NCBI GenBank assembly: GCA_964485235.1
Contig: CAZAIO010000068.1
Coordinates: 1 to 15,017 of the forward strand
DNA length: 15,017 bases
From: CAZAIO01 sp964485235
Lineage (GTDB): Bacteria; Chloroflexota; Dehalococcoidia; GIF9; UBA5629
Direction of reading: 5' to 3'
Of the stretch, positions 5,128 through 12,504 are shown one piece after another; the stretch's first letter is position 1, and each line of letters starts with the position of its first letter. A program made the translations under genes and the position numbers. The notes beneath the pieces were generated by a model. That model saw nothing but the letters and a program-made list of their open reading frames with translations, searched no databases and had not been told where the DNA came from.

Positions 5128-6819
5128 ATGACTACCATTAAAATGAGCGGAGCACAAATTGTATGCGATAGCTTAACGAGAGAAGGGGTTGATGTTATCT
5201 TCGGCGTTATTGGTGCTGCCACTTTGCCTCTGTATGATACTTTCACACAATACCCGCATCTCCATCATGTTATGGTGCGTCATGAGCAGGGAGCGGCACA
5301 CGCTGCCGAAGGTTATGCCCGGGTCACAGGAAAAGTCGGCGTATGTATGGCAACGTCCGGGCCAGGCGCAACCAATCTCGTTACAGGTATTGCCGACGCA
5401 TATCTCGATTCCGTGCCGATAGTTGCCATAACCGGCCAGGTTGCCCGTTCATCAATAGGGAAAGATGCTTTTCAGGAAATAGACATCACCGGTATCACAC
5501 TCCCTATAACGAAACATCGCTATCTTGTCACGGATGCAGGGAAACTGGCACAGACCATTCAGGATGCATTCTATATAGCAAAGAGCGGACGCCCCGGTCC
5601 GGTGCTCATCGATATCCCGCGAGATGTGTTTGTCGAACAAACCGATGTCGACTTCTCTGCCGGGACCATACCGGAATATAGTCCGGAGATCATAAATCCC
5701 TCTGATCAAATCCTCAAAGCTGCCGGTCTGATAAATAATGCACATCATCCTGTGATCATAGCCGGTCGCGGAGTTACTATTTCACGTGCCTATAATGAAC
5801 TGATAGAACTCGCCGAAAAAGCACATATTCCGGTAATCACCACTCTGCTCGGTGTGAGTTCGTTTCCCCGAACTCATGCATTGAGCTTCGGTATGCTGGG
5901 AATGCACGGTATGGCTTATGCCAATATGGCCGTTAACGCCGCCGACCTCATCATCGCGGTAGGTACCAGGTTATCCGATAGAGTAACCGCCGATATCAAA
6001 ACGTTCGCTCCGGAAGCCCGTATTATCCATATAGATATCGACGAAGCGGAAATCGGCAAGAATATCAGAGTCGATGTGCCGATAGCCGGTGATGCAAGGG
6101 CAATACTCACCGCTTTGAACGGCTTAGTCTCAAACGGCAATCGCCATGACTGGTTGAATCAGCTTAATATCTGGAAGGAGAACCGCCGGTTGCCCGGAAT
6201 GCGTAACACAGATAAAGTCCTGCCCCAGTATGTTATCGGGCAGATCCACAGGGAAACCCGCGGTGAAGCAATTGTAGTTACCGGAGTCGGCCAGCACCAG
6301 TTATGGGCGGCACAATACTATCTTTATGAGAAGCCCAATACATTGATAACATCGGGCGGGCTAGGGACAATGGGGTTCGCGCTTCCCGCTGCAATAGGAG
6401 CGAAAATGGGTAACCCGAACAATACGGTATGGACTATAGACGGCGACGGGAGCTTCCAGATGACGCTGCACGAACTGGCAACCGTTGTCCAGGAGGGGCT
6501 GGATATAAAAATAGCCATTATAAATAACGGAAACCTCGGTATGGTGAAACAGTGGCAGGAGTTGTTCTATGACAAACGCTATGTGGCAACACAATTATCA
6601 GGCCCGGACTTCGTCAGTCTGGCTCATGCATATGGTATACCGGCGCTGAAAGTGGAGCATACAGATGATGTCGTTGATGCTGTCAAAAAAGCAGCCGGGA
6701 CACAGGGGCCTTTTTTGATAGACTTCATTGTTGATCCCGAAGAGAAGGTCTATCCGATAGTACCGCCCGGCGCGTCACTTACTGAATTTATGGAGGAGAC
6801 CGTACAGCAAACAGTTTAA
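5128..6819 (+). CDS. ilvB: Acetolactate synthase, catalytic (large) subunit
   Basis: This ThDP enzyme joins two pyruvates (or pyruvate plus 2-oxobutyrate) in the first common step of Val/Leu/Ile synthesis. The 563 residues show the family landmarks: catalytic glutamate E53 in RHEQGA, TSGPGATN (77-83), GKDAFQE (111-117), the FAD-binding middle domain with GMLGMHG (255-261), and the ThDP/Mg motif GDGS (439-442) to NNGNLGM (466-472), plus W476 of VKQWQ. The length is normal for IlvB. ATG 5128 follows AAGGAG by six bases. Two deviations: the usual FGxPGG loop reads FGVIGA (25-30), and A106 replaces the proline in the GQVP loop. No small regulatory subunit lies next to it. The Val-rich attenuator upstream supports a biosynthetic rather than catabolic role. 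Confidence 0.92.
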   Translation: MTTIKMSGAQIVCDSLTREGVDVIFGVIGAATLPLYDTFTQYPHLHHVMVRHEQGAAHAAEGYARVTGKVGVCMATSGPGATNLVTGIADAYLDSVPIVAITGQVARSSIGKDAFQEIDITGITLPITKHRYLVTDAGKLAQTIQDAFYIAKSGRPGPVLIDIPRDVFVEQTDVDFSAGTIPEYSPEIINPSDQILKAAGLINNAHHPVIIAGRGVTISRAYNELIELAEKAHIPVITTLLGVSSFPRTHALSFGMLGMHGMAYANMAVNAADLIIAVGTRLSDRVTADIKTFAPEARIIHIDIDEAEIGKNIRVDVPIAGDARAILTALNGLVSNGNRHDWLNQLNIWKENRRLPGMRNTDKVLPQYVIGQIHRETRGEAIVVTGVGQHQLWAAQYYLYEKPNTLITSGGLGTMGFALPAAIGAKMGNPNNTVWTIDGDGSFQMTLHELATVVQEGLDIKIAIINNGNLGMVKQWQELFYDKRYVATQLSGPDFVSLAHAYGIPALKVEHTDDVVDAVKKAAGTQGPFLIDFIVDPEEKVYPIVPPGASLTEFMEETVQQTV

Positions 6820-6849
6820 TTTCATGCTGGGCACATCGAGAAAACCGGC

Positions 6850-6879
6850 CGTAGAGGCGACCGGCCGGTCGCCTCTACG
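6850..6879. repeat. Perfect 30-bp palindrome, second copy of the gcgaccggccggtcgc element
   Basis: The 15-base half cgtagaggcgaccgg is followed directly by its reverse complement. The 18-bp core matches the palindrome at 1623-1642; here the pairing extends outward with compensating changes (gtaga/tctac). It lies 30 bp after the acetolactate synthase stop and could act as an mRNA 3'-end stabiliser or terminator, though no T run follows. Confidence 0.8.
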
Positions 6880-7104
6880 TATATACCTGTACCGCACAAA
6901 ATTGCCTTTGTATACGGGATATGCGATGACGCCAGTCCATTCATCGCAACTACAGATATTGCCGCTATCTTTCCTGTAATTCCCTGACGCCATTCGTTCA
7001 CGTGTAACATTTACACGGAAAGCAATACTCTCGACATTATGCTACAAGACGCCCGTTTTTCACCGGTTTTCCATATCGCTTGTTAATATTTATCAAAAAT
7101 AGTA

Positions 7105-7132
7105 TTTACAAAGACTAATATCCAGATATAAT
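7105..7132 (+). promoter_or_regulatory. Sigma70-type promoter candidate for the gene at 7341
   Basis: TTTACA (7105-7110) and TATAAT (7127-7132) are spaced by 16 bases in A+T-rich DNA. Transcription from here would give an untranslated leader of about 200 nt. A+T-rich surroundings raise the chance of a false match. Confidence 0.45.
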
Positions 7133-7219
7133 AATATAACGTATGGAATATAATGAAATAGAATATAAAGAAGTGTCATAGTGTACTCATCGTACCGGGA
7201 CAATTTCCGGATTATTTCA

Positions 7220-7248
7220 GGTAGATTCATCCTACCATCGAATGAATC
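7220..7248 (+). promoter_or_regulatory. Overlapping alternative hairpins in the leader of the gene at 7341
   Basis: ggtag (7220-7224) pairs with ctacc (7232-7236), while gattcat (7224-7230) pairs with atgaatc (7242-7248). The two stems share bases and loops and cannot both form fully, so a conformational switch is possible. Stems are short, and this may be chance. Confidence 0.25.
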
Positions 7249-7340
7249 ACTCATATCGATATATAGATCCTGATCGGCAATAAGGAATTTAATTAGTACA
7301 TATTTCAACTCTCAGAATATTAAAAAGGAGGTACATCATC

Positions 7341-8063
7341 TTGAATAAAAAGTCAGACGGTCCATCTAAAAAAGCAACCAGAGTCTTTACCGATGCAGAA
7401 CTCAAGGAATTTTCCAAAGGCTTTATGCAGATGGCCATCGAGGCAATAGATGCCGGGGAACTCGAAAAAGCTAAAAGCTGGTGCCGCCATCAGGCAGAAG
7501 CTCAAGGCCAGGTACACGATGTCCTGGTGAACTTCGTAACAGGGCTTTTCTCGTATATTTACGATCACGAGGGCGAGGACTCCGCAGTTGATGCTATAAA
7601 GGTGATTATGAAAAGAATCGTCCCGCCGGAATTGATAGAGCTCAGAAAGAAAGACCTGCGGGAATGGGTAAGCTGGTGTGTGGAGGTGGCCCGGGAGCAC
7701 AGCGCCGATCCCGGTATAACCGTAGAAGAAGACGATGAGAAATTCATTCTAACGGTCAAATGCGGCAGCGGAGGGAAATTGATAGAAACGGGCGCTTATG
7801 ACGGACCGAACGGTTACAGGAAATTACGGAAGCCGGGTCCTCAGACGTGGGGAGAAACGGACGTTCCTGTATATTGCGGTCACTGCCCCTGGGTAAGCGA
7901 GATTTTTCCGATCCAGATAGGCGGACAGGGATCACAGCTCTGGGTTCATGCATCGCCCTTTCCTAGAAAACCGGGAGACCCCTGCATCCATCATATTTAT
8001 AAAAATCCGGCGGATATTCCGGAAAAATATTATAAAAGATTAGGTATGGAAAAGAAGGTTTAA
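7341..8063 (+). CDS. Uncharacterised protein: helical N-terminal half, Cys4 C-terminal half
   Basis: 240 residues, soluble, no signal peptide. Residues 15-122 look mostly helical and charged (TDAELKEFSKGFMQMAIEAI onward). From about 130 the protein changes to a compact domain with C141 in VKCGSGGKL, C179-G-H-C182 and C215 in PGDPCIHHIYK; these four Cys, with H181, H217 and H218 nearby, could bind zinc or an iron-sulfur centre. The end, IPEKYYKRLG, is well formed. The start is TTG, fixed by AGGAGGT eight bases upstream; no ATG lies near. A binding-protein gene follows 107 bp downstream in the same direction, so they may be co-transcribed. I do not recognise the family and assign no function. 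Confidence 0.8.
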   Translation: MNKKSDGPSKKATRVFTDAELKEFSKGFMQMAIEAIDAGELEKAKSWCRHQAEAQGQVHDVLVNFVTGLFSYIYDHEGEDSAVDAIKVIMKRIVPPELIELRKKDLREWVSWCVEVAREHSADPGITVEEDDEKFILTVKCGSGGKLIETGAYDGPNGYRKLRKPGPQTWGETDVPVYCGHCPWVSEIFPIQIGGQGSQLWVHASPFPRKPGDPCIHHIYKNPADIPEKYYKRLGMEKKV

Positions 8064-8101
8064 CTTCTTTTTTAACATCACATTATTATAAAAAATAATC
8101 C

Positions 8102-8155
8102 ATGGAGGACAAAAAACATGTGAAACGATTATTCAGTTGCAAAGAAAAAATATGA
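8102..8155 (+). other. Tiny frame and start-stop ATG-TGA upstream of the binding-protein gene
   Basis: GGAGGA (8104-8109) precedes ATG 8118-8120, which is followed at once by TGA (8121-8123). A 17-codon frame from ATG 8102 ends at TGA 8153-8155, in frame with the real GTG start at 8171. It could be a remnant of a former start region or a small upstream frame. No evidence of function. Confidence 0.25.
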
Positions 8156-8170
8156 ATATCGGAGGTTAAT

Positions 8171-9367
8171 GTGAACAGGTTTAAATCAGTAATGGTAATA
8201 GTATGTATGTTTGTCATCCTGGCAGCCTTACCGCTCATCAGTGCATGCAATAAGGCATCGACCTCAGAGGCAAAGACACTGAAAATCGGAGCAATGGCAT
8301 CTTTGACCGGTCCTGCCGCACCGGGACAAATCGAGATGATGGACGGTTATAAGCTGGCAGCCGAGTGGATTAACGAGAAGGGTGGAATCAATGTAAACGG
8401 GCAGCCGTATATGATCGAAATCATCGGAGAAGATGACATGTCTAATCCGTCCAGCGCAGCCTCTGCCGCCCTGAAAATGATCCAGGATGGGGCAAAATTC
8501 ATTGCCGGTCCTCTGGTACCGCAATGTAACCTGGCAATGACCGAAGTATGTGAAGGCGATAAAATAATACGCATGAAGCCCAACGGCATCGGCGGCACCG
8601 CTGAAGTCAATCCTCAAAATCACTATCAATTTGCCAGCAATATGAACGTATATAACGTACCTCACATTTATGACTACATGCAGAAAAATTATCCTGAGGT
8701 AAAAAAGGTAGCTATCGTCACCGTTGATGATCCGGGCGGCCAGCCGGGAACAGACGCATGTATACAAGAAGCGCAATCACGCGGGTTGGAAATAACATTC
8801 AATGAAAGATACCCGTTCGGCACGTCTGACTTTTACCCCATATTGACCAAAGCGCTTGCTACCAATCCCGACGGTCTCGATCTCGTATGCGGTATGATGT
8901 GGCAAGCAGAGGTTATGAAAAGCGCCCGTGAATTAGGTTTCGAAGGTCCTATATGGGGCGTTGCTCCTATCGGTGACCTCCATGTTGTAGCAAACATGGT
9001 TGGTAAAGACTTCGCCCACGATATCTTTTTCCCGGAAATGGACGTAAAAAGCCCCAAGATGACGGATATAATTAAAGATATAGGAGAAAGAGTACAAAAA
9101 GAAACAAAAGCAGACTTCCTTACTGCACAGGTCGATGCATGGGCAGGTCTATGGGTTATAGCGCAGGGCATTGAAGCTGCCCAGAGCCTCGATACCGATG
9201 CCGTGGTGACCGCTATGGAGAATATGAAGAGCGTGGATACACCGCTCGGAAAAGCTGTCATGGGTGGTATGGACCTGTTCGGTGTCAATCACGTCGTTAT
9301 CAGGCCTATGCCGCTTTCCCGTATCGAAAACGGAGAGGTTGATTTTATCGAATTTTTAAAACCGTAG
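8171..9367 (+). CDS. Liv-type ABC transporter substrate-binding lipoprotein
   Basis: 398 residues. A basic N-terminus and hydrophobic helix (residues 8-22) end in the lipobox I-S-A-C with C26, so the mature protein is lipid-anchored outside the membrane. The mature part begins KTLKIGAMASLTGPAA, the signature of the type I periplasmic-binding fold (Peripla_BP_6; branched-chain amino acids, amides, urea). Further family blocks are GYKLAAEWINEKGGINVNG (residues 58-76) and IVTVDDPGGQPG after 180. The start GTG 8171 has GGAGGT four bases upstream. No permease or ATPase gene follows; a strong terminator does, so this is an orphan component. Location near an acetolactate synthase hints at amino-acid uptake, but specificity cannot be read. 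The family is often expanded for aromatic or organic-acid ligands. Confidence 0.9.
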   Translation: MNRFKSVMVIVCMFVILAALPLISACNKASTSEAKTLKIGAMASLTGPAAPGQIEMMDGYKLAAEWINEKGGINVNGQPYMIEIIGEDDMSNPSSAASAALKMIQDGAKFIAGPLVPQCNLAMTEVCEGDKIIRMKPNGIGGTAEVNPQNHYQFASNMNVYNVPHIYDYMQKNYPEVKKVAIVTVDDPGGQPGTDACIQEAQSRGLEITFNERYPFGTSDFYPILTKALATNPDGLDLVCGMMWQAEVMKSARELGFEGPIWGVAPIGDLHVVANMVGKDFAHDIFFPEMDVKSPKMTDIIKDIGERVQKETKADFLTAQVDAWAGLWVIAQGIEAAQSLDTDAVVTAMENMKSVDTPLGKAVMGGMDLFGVNHVVIRPMPLSRIENGEVDFIEFLKP

Positions 9368-9373
9368 TTTATT

Positions 9374-9408
9374 AAATAAGGGGAACGGAAATTCCGTTCC
9401 CCTTATTT
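9374..9408. terminator. Strong palindromic terminator after the binding-protein gene
   Basis: aaataaggggaacggaa (9374-9390) and its exact complement (9392-9408) form a 17-bp stem around a single central base. The A/T-flanked, GC-centred shape could stop transcription in both directions. It begins 6 bp after the stop codon. Confidence 0.85.
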
Positions 9409-9501
9409 CTTTACAGGATCACACGAGAGATAATATTCGGAGAAGAGTATATAATCTTTATTAACCGGTAAAATGAAAAGCTGAACTTCGTAGAGAATAA
9501 C

Positions 9502-9531
9502 CGGGCATGCAAAACAGTTTTTGTTTGCCCG
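9502..9531 (+). promoter_or_regulatory. Leader hairpin upstream of the gene at 9560
   Basis: cgggca (9502-9507) pairs with tgcccg (9526-9531), with further A-T pairing possible inside. It ends 17 nt before the AAGGAG ribosome site. Role unknown; might be an operator or mRNA stabiliser. Confidence 0.3.
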
Positions 9532-9559
9532 ATTTCATTACGGTCACAAGGAGAAATTT

Positions 9560-10423
9560 ATGTTAGCTCAGGTTGTATTAACCCCTACAGAGTCCAAGAA
9601 GCTTATTGCCCTGGCCATAGCCAGGCTGGACGTGGTGAGAAATGCTTTCAACGGTGGAACGATTATGATACATCCCAGCAGCAGTACCTATTTCATCGTC
9701 GAAGAGCTCACAGGGGAAAAGCCTGCCACAAATCACTGGGTCTGCGGCGTGGTCACCCCGAGAGGAATGTGCGTTGAGATGGCGACGGTACTTGGAGACT
9801 TCACTCCAAAGGAAGCTGAAGTGGATGTCGGTGATCTTCCGGCAGGATGGGTAATAAAGGACAAAAAATTATGTCCCGAAATGAAACAGTCCGAACTGCT
9901 GGATATTATCACTGCCAATGATGTCTATATTAAAGGAATTAATGCGCTGGACCCGGAGGGCAACGCAGGAATACTGGTCGGTTACGAAGCATCAATGGGC
10001 TATATTCTCTCCGCATGGAGGAAAAAGAAGTTCAGTATAATTTATCCCGCAGGTCTGGAGAAGCTGATTCCCACTCCAATCGACCAGGCGGTCAAGGAAG
10101 CAAAACCGGCAAAATACGATTATGCGATGGGACTGCCGACAGGTCTGTTTCCCTGCCCGAAAGGAAAAACAGTGACAGAAGTAGATGCCGTTGCAATGTT
10201 AAGCGGCGCGACTGCAATACCGATTGCTGCGGGCGGGCTGGGAGGCGCCGAGGGCGCGGTCACACTGGTTATAAAGGGGAACGATGAACAGGTAAATAAG
10301 GCGATCGAGTACATCGAACAGTCAAAAGGAGCACATCTCCCGCAATTGCGGCTGTGCAATTGCTCCGGTTGCACTGTGCCCCATTGCCGGTTCCCCATGA
10401 CACAAAAACACTGGACTACTTAG
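9560..10423 (+). CDS. Uncharacterised conserved-looking protein with C-terminal CxCxxCxxxxC motif
   Basis: 287 residues from ATG 9560, six bases after AAGGAG; a start 39 bases earlier would include that site and is rejected. No signal peptide or membrane helix. Notable segments: HPSSSTYFIVEELTG (38-52), WVCGVVTPRGMCVE (60-73), a Gly/Ala-rich stretch MLSGATAIPIAAGGLGGAEG (214-233), and a C-terminal CNCSGCTVPHC with C266, C268, C271 and C276, a spacing that suits zinc or an iron-sulfur cluster. The Gly-rich segment could form a nucleotide- or phosphate-binding loop, but no standard P-loop or Rossmann motif is present. It sits alone after a terminator and faces a convergent exporter gene. I do not recognise a named family; function unknown. 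Confidence 0.8.
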   Translation: MLAQVVLTPTESKKLIALAIARLDVVRNAFNGGTIMIHPSSSTYFIVEELTGEKPATNHWVCGVVTPRGMCVEMATVLGDFTPKEAEVDVGDLPAGWVIKDKKLCPEMKQSELLDIITANDVYIKGINALDPEGNAGILVGYEASMGYILSAWRKKKFSIIYPAGLEKLIPTPIDQAVKEAKPAKYDYAMGLPTGLFPCPKGKTVTEVDAVAMLSGATAIPIAAGGLGGAEGAVTLVIKGNDEQVNKAIEYIEQSKGAHLPQLRLCNCSGCTVPHCRFPMTQKHWTT

Positions 10424-10706
10424 GTATACCTGCCAATTATCAGTCTGTATTCCGGAAGCCCCTGTGAGGTTACCCCTGTTATATCGGGCAAGCAGCACTC
10501 ACAAATGGGCAAACGGTTTTTCAATGTCACTACGGGGATCTCATGTCCAATGTCCAGCTCCAGGCTGGAAAACCGAAGTAACAGGGCGAGCTCACTTCAT
10601 TCATAAGTAATTACTTTGCGTTCCGTCTGACGCAGGGATGGACGTACAATGACTGGTATGGACGTGACATATCACAGCGGCACATCTTCATTTATACCCT
10701 GTGTGT
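10424..10706. other. Convergent intergenic region with a diverged repeat and short hairpins
   Basis: No gene is supported. gtgaggttacccc (10464-10476) and the end actcac (10497-10502) resemble a decayed copy of the repeat near 702 and 1457. Short stems lie near 10554-10570 (tccagc/gctgga) and 10618-10635 (tgcgt/acgca). No canonical terminator with a T tract was found for either flanking gene. Confidence 0.4.
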
Positions 10707-12167
10707 TTATGGTTTTCCGTCATGCCCATCACTCTTTTCCTTCTTACGATGTCCGATCGCAAGAAGCGAGGTAATGGCAGCAATAGCGGCCAGCAATGCG
10801 CCGGTGATATAAGCCCAATGGAGTCCGTTCATGAATTCGTCAATCTGGGCAGGATTGAAAGAGCTCGGGTCTGCGGACATAGAAACAGGCGCCAATCCGT
10901 AGAGGACTGCCCCTGCAACGGCTATTCCCAGCACCATCCCTACATTACGCATAGCAGCCAGTATTCCGGAGGCGATTCCCAGTTGCCATGGCTCAACATT
11001 TCCCATGACCGTACTATTATTCGGACTCTGGAACAGGCCGACACCAAGCCCGGTTATAGCCAGATGCCATATCACATCAAATTCCGTGGCAGAGGATCCC
11101 AGGCGGCTGAAAAGATAAAGTCCCACGGCAGCAATACACATACCGCTGACAGCGAAAACCCTGGTGCCGATGCGATCGGAAGTCGCCCCGCTGAGAGGAG
11201 CCACAACCAGAGTAACAACGGGGGAAGCTGCCATGACCAGTCCCACTTTTAATATATCGAAGTGCAGCACATACGTCAGGAAAAAAGGTGTTAGAAAAAC
11301 AAGCGAATATAACGCCATAAAGCTGAGAAGACTACTGAGGCTCGCAAAACCGAACGTACGGTTAGAGAACATCGACAGGTTGAGCATAGGCTGTTCTAAT
11401 TTCTGCTCTAACTTGAAAAATACCACACCGAATACAAGCGCCACTGCCAGGAGTACACGGGGCAGAGGCGACAGCCACCCCCAGTCCTCCCCCCGATTAG
11501 CATAAAGGAGCAGCGCAAGTAAAAATACAAGAGCAGTAAGAGCACCCGCCCAATCGAGTCGTTGTCCCCGTTTCGTGCTGCCGGGTGGTATGATAAAGGA
11601 GCCCCAGATGAGCGCGGCAATGCCGATAGGCACATTGATAAAAAAGATATAACGCCAGCTCAGGTTCTCGGTTACCAGGCCACCCAGTGTAGGACCCAGG
11701 CCCAGTCCAACGGCAATGCCGATAGCATATATACCCATTGCCTTACCACGCTCCGACGGCAGGAAAACAGCGGTAACGATGGCAAAGCCCATTGCCATGA
11801 TCATGCTTGCGGCAAATCCCTGAAGCGCCCTGAATACAATAAGCATCCATATACTCTGCGATGCACCACAGAGGACAGAGGTCATTATGAATGCAGCCAG
11901 GCCATAGAGGAAGACCTTCTTATAACCGATAATATCACCCAACCGTCCGAATAACAGTATCAGGCAGCATATGGTCAACAGGTAGACTGAAGGCACCCAT
12001 TGTACTATGGAAATATCGGTATGGAAAAATACGGTGATAGAAGGCAGGACAGTATTGACTATACTGCCGTCGAGGGGAGTCATGATGGTACCGAGCATTA
12101 CCGCTGTAAGTACCAGCCACTTGGAATGGGACAGGTTTTCGTTTACCGTTGCGCCGGTGTTATTCAT
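10707..12167 (-). CDS. MFS exporter, DHA2 (14-helix, EmrB/QacA-type) family
   Basis: 486 residues with about 14 hydrophobic helices, typical of proton-driven DHA2 drug exporters. Visible signatures: motif D1-like PLDGSIVNTVLP (31-42), motif A GRLGDIIGYKK (74-84), motif B region FRALQGFAASMIMAMG (112-127) and antiporter motif C GIAVGLGLGPTLGG (150-163). A short basic/acidic cytoplasmic tail ends the protein. ATG 12167-12165 has only a weak GGA nearby, and a perfect hairpin (12191-12218) lies in its leader. It is transcribed in the same direction as the second DHA2 gene but separated from it by the small plus-strand gene at 12505. The substrate is unknown; no membrane-fusion partner is present. 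Confidence 0.92.
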   Translation of the reverse strand: MNNTGATVNENLSHSKWLVLTAVMLGTIMTPLDGSIVNTVLPSITVFFHTDISIVQWVPSVYLLTICCLILLFGRLGDIIGYKKVFLYGLAAFIMTSVLCGASQSIWMLIVFRALQGFAASMIMAMGFAIVTAVFLPSERGKAMGIYAIGIAVGLGLGPTLGGLVTENLSWRYIFFINVPIGIAALIWGSFIIPPGSTKRGQRLDWAGALTALVFLLALLLYANRGEDWGWLSPLPRVLLAVALVFGVVFFKLEQKLEQPMLNLSMFSNRTFGFASLSSLLSFMALYSLVFLTPFFLTYVLHFDILKVGLVMAASPVVTLVVAPLSGATSDRIGTRVFAVSGMCIAAVGLYLFSRLGSSATEFDVIWHLAITGLGVGLFQSPNNSTVMGNVEPWQLGIASGILAAMRNVGMVLGIAVAGAVLYGLAPVSMSADPSSFNPAQIDEFMNGLHWAYITGALLAAIAAITSLLAIGHRKKEKSDGHDGKP

Positions 12168-12190
12168 ATAATATCCATTTTCTATTTTTA

Positions 12191-12218
12191 TCCGGGTATG
12201 CGTTTTCGTTTACCCGGA
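12191..12218 (-). promoter_or_regulatory. 8-bp inverted repeat in the leader of the exporter gene
   Basis: tccgggta (12191-12198) and tacccgga (12211-12218) are exact inverted repeats with a 12-nt loop, 24 bases upstream of the exporter start. It could be a regulator-binding site or an mRNA leader hairpin. Confidence 0.4.
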
Positions 12219-12380
12219 AAAAGGCAGTTCCACCGCTGAGAGTAGATAAGGTAAACACGAAAAAATGCGACGTAAATCGAATTATACTCCGGTATGGTTT
12301 AATGGGCAATGCGATTATTTATATAAAAATCCGGCCCACATTTTTAAAGCCGTACAATAAGTCCTGGACCGCGACAACTA

Positions 12381-12409
12381 TTGTACACCGCGATTTCTAT
12401 ACACATAAT
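12381..12409 (+). promoter_or_regulatory. Promoter candidate for the small gene at 12505
   Basis: TTGTAC (12381-12386) and CATAAT (12404-12409) are spaced by 17 bases. Transcription would start near 12416 and give a leader of about 90 nt. Confidence 0.45.
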
Positions 12410-12504
12410 TCGTATCCTCATGCTCTCAATAACATGCTCTTTTTCTTCTTCCGGCCCTACCTGATATACAATTAATTATACGATGGTTCGATTAAGGTGG
12501 CTGA

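Larger units (their letters stand above)
6820..7340. other. 521-bp non-coding spacer with palindrome, hairpins and probable promoter/leader
   Basis: No gene is supported. It holds a 30-bp palindrome (6850-6879), a small perfect hairpin cgtgtaa-cat-ttacacg (7001-7017), a sharp change to A+T-rich DNA from about 7080, a promoter candidate (7105-7132) and a leader of about 200 nt before the gene at 7341. Minus-strand frames crossing it lack ribosome sites and run through the palindrome. Confidence 0.6.
12168..12504. other. Divergent intergenic region between an exporter and a small gene
   Basis: No gene is supported. It holds the leader hairpin of the exporter (12191-12218), a G+C-poor middle, and a promoter candidate for the small gene (12381-12409). 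A plus-strand frame crossing 12149-12475 has no ribosome site and low-complexity composition. Confidence 0.5.

Noticed and set aside
6822..7010. Minus-strand frame of 62 codons
   Set aside because: It runs across the 30-bp palindrome in non-coding DNA and lacks a ribosome site.
7093..7308. Minus-strand frame of 71 codons with a hydrophobic end
   Set aside because: It starts at TTG without a ribosome site in A+T-rich leader DNA, where Leu/Ile/Tyr runs arise by composition, and it overlaps a promoter candidate for the plus-strand gene.
9374..9408. Palindrome considered as an attachment or recombination site
   Set aside because: Position just after a stop codon and the GC-stem with T-rich end fit an intrinsic terminator better, and no integrase is nearby.
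10701..11252. Plus-strand frame of 183 codons
   Set aside because: Antisense to a clear 14-helix exporter gene.
12149..12475. Plus-strand frame of 108 codons
   Set aside because: It crosses the exporter start and the divergent spacer, has no ribosome site and no recognisable domain.
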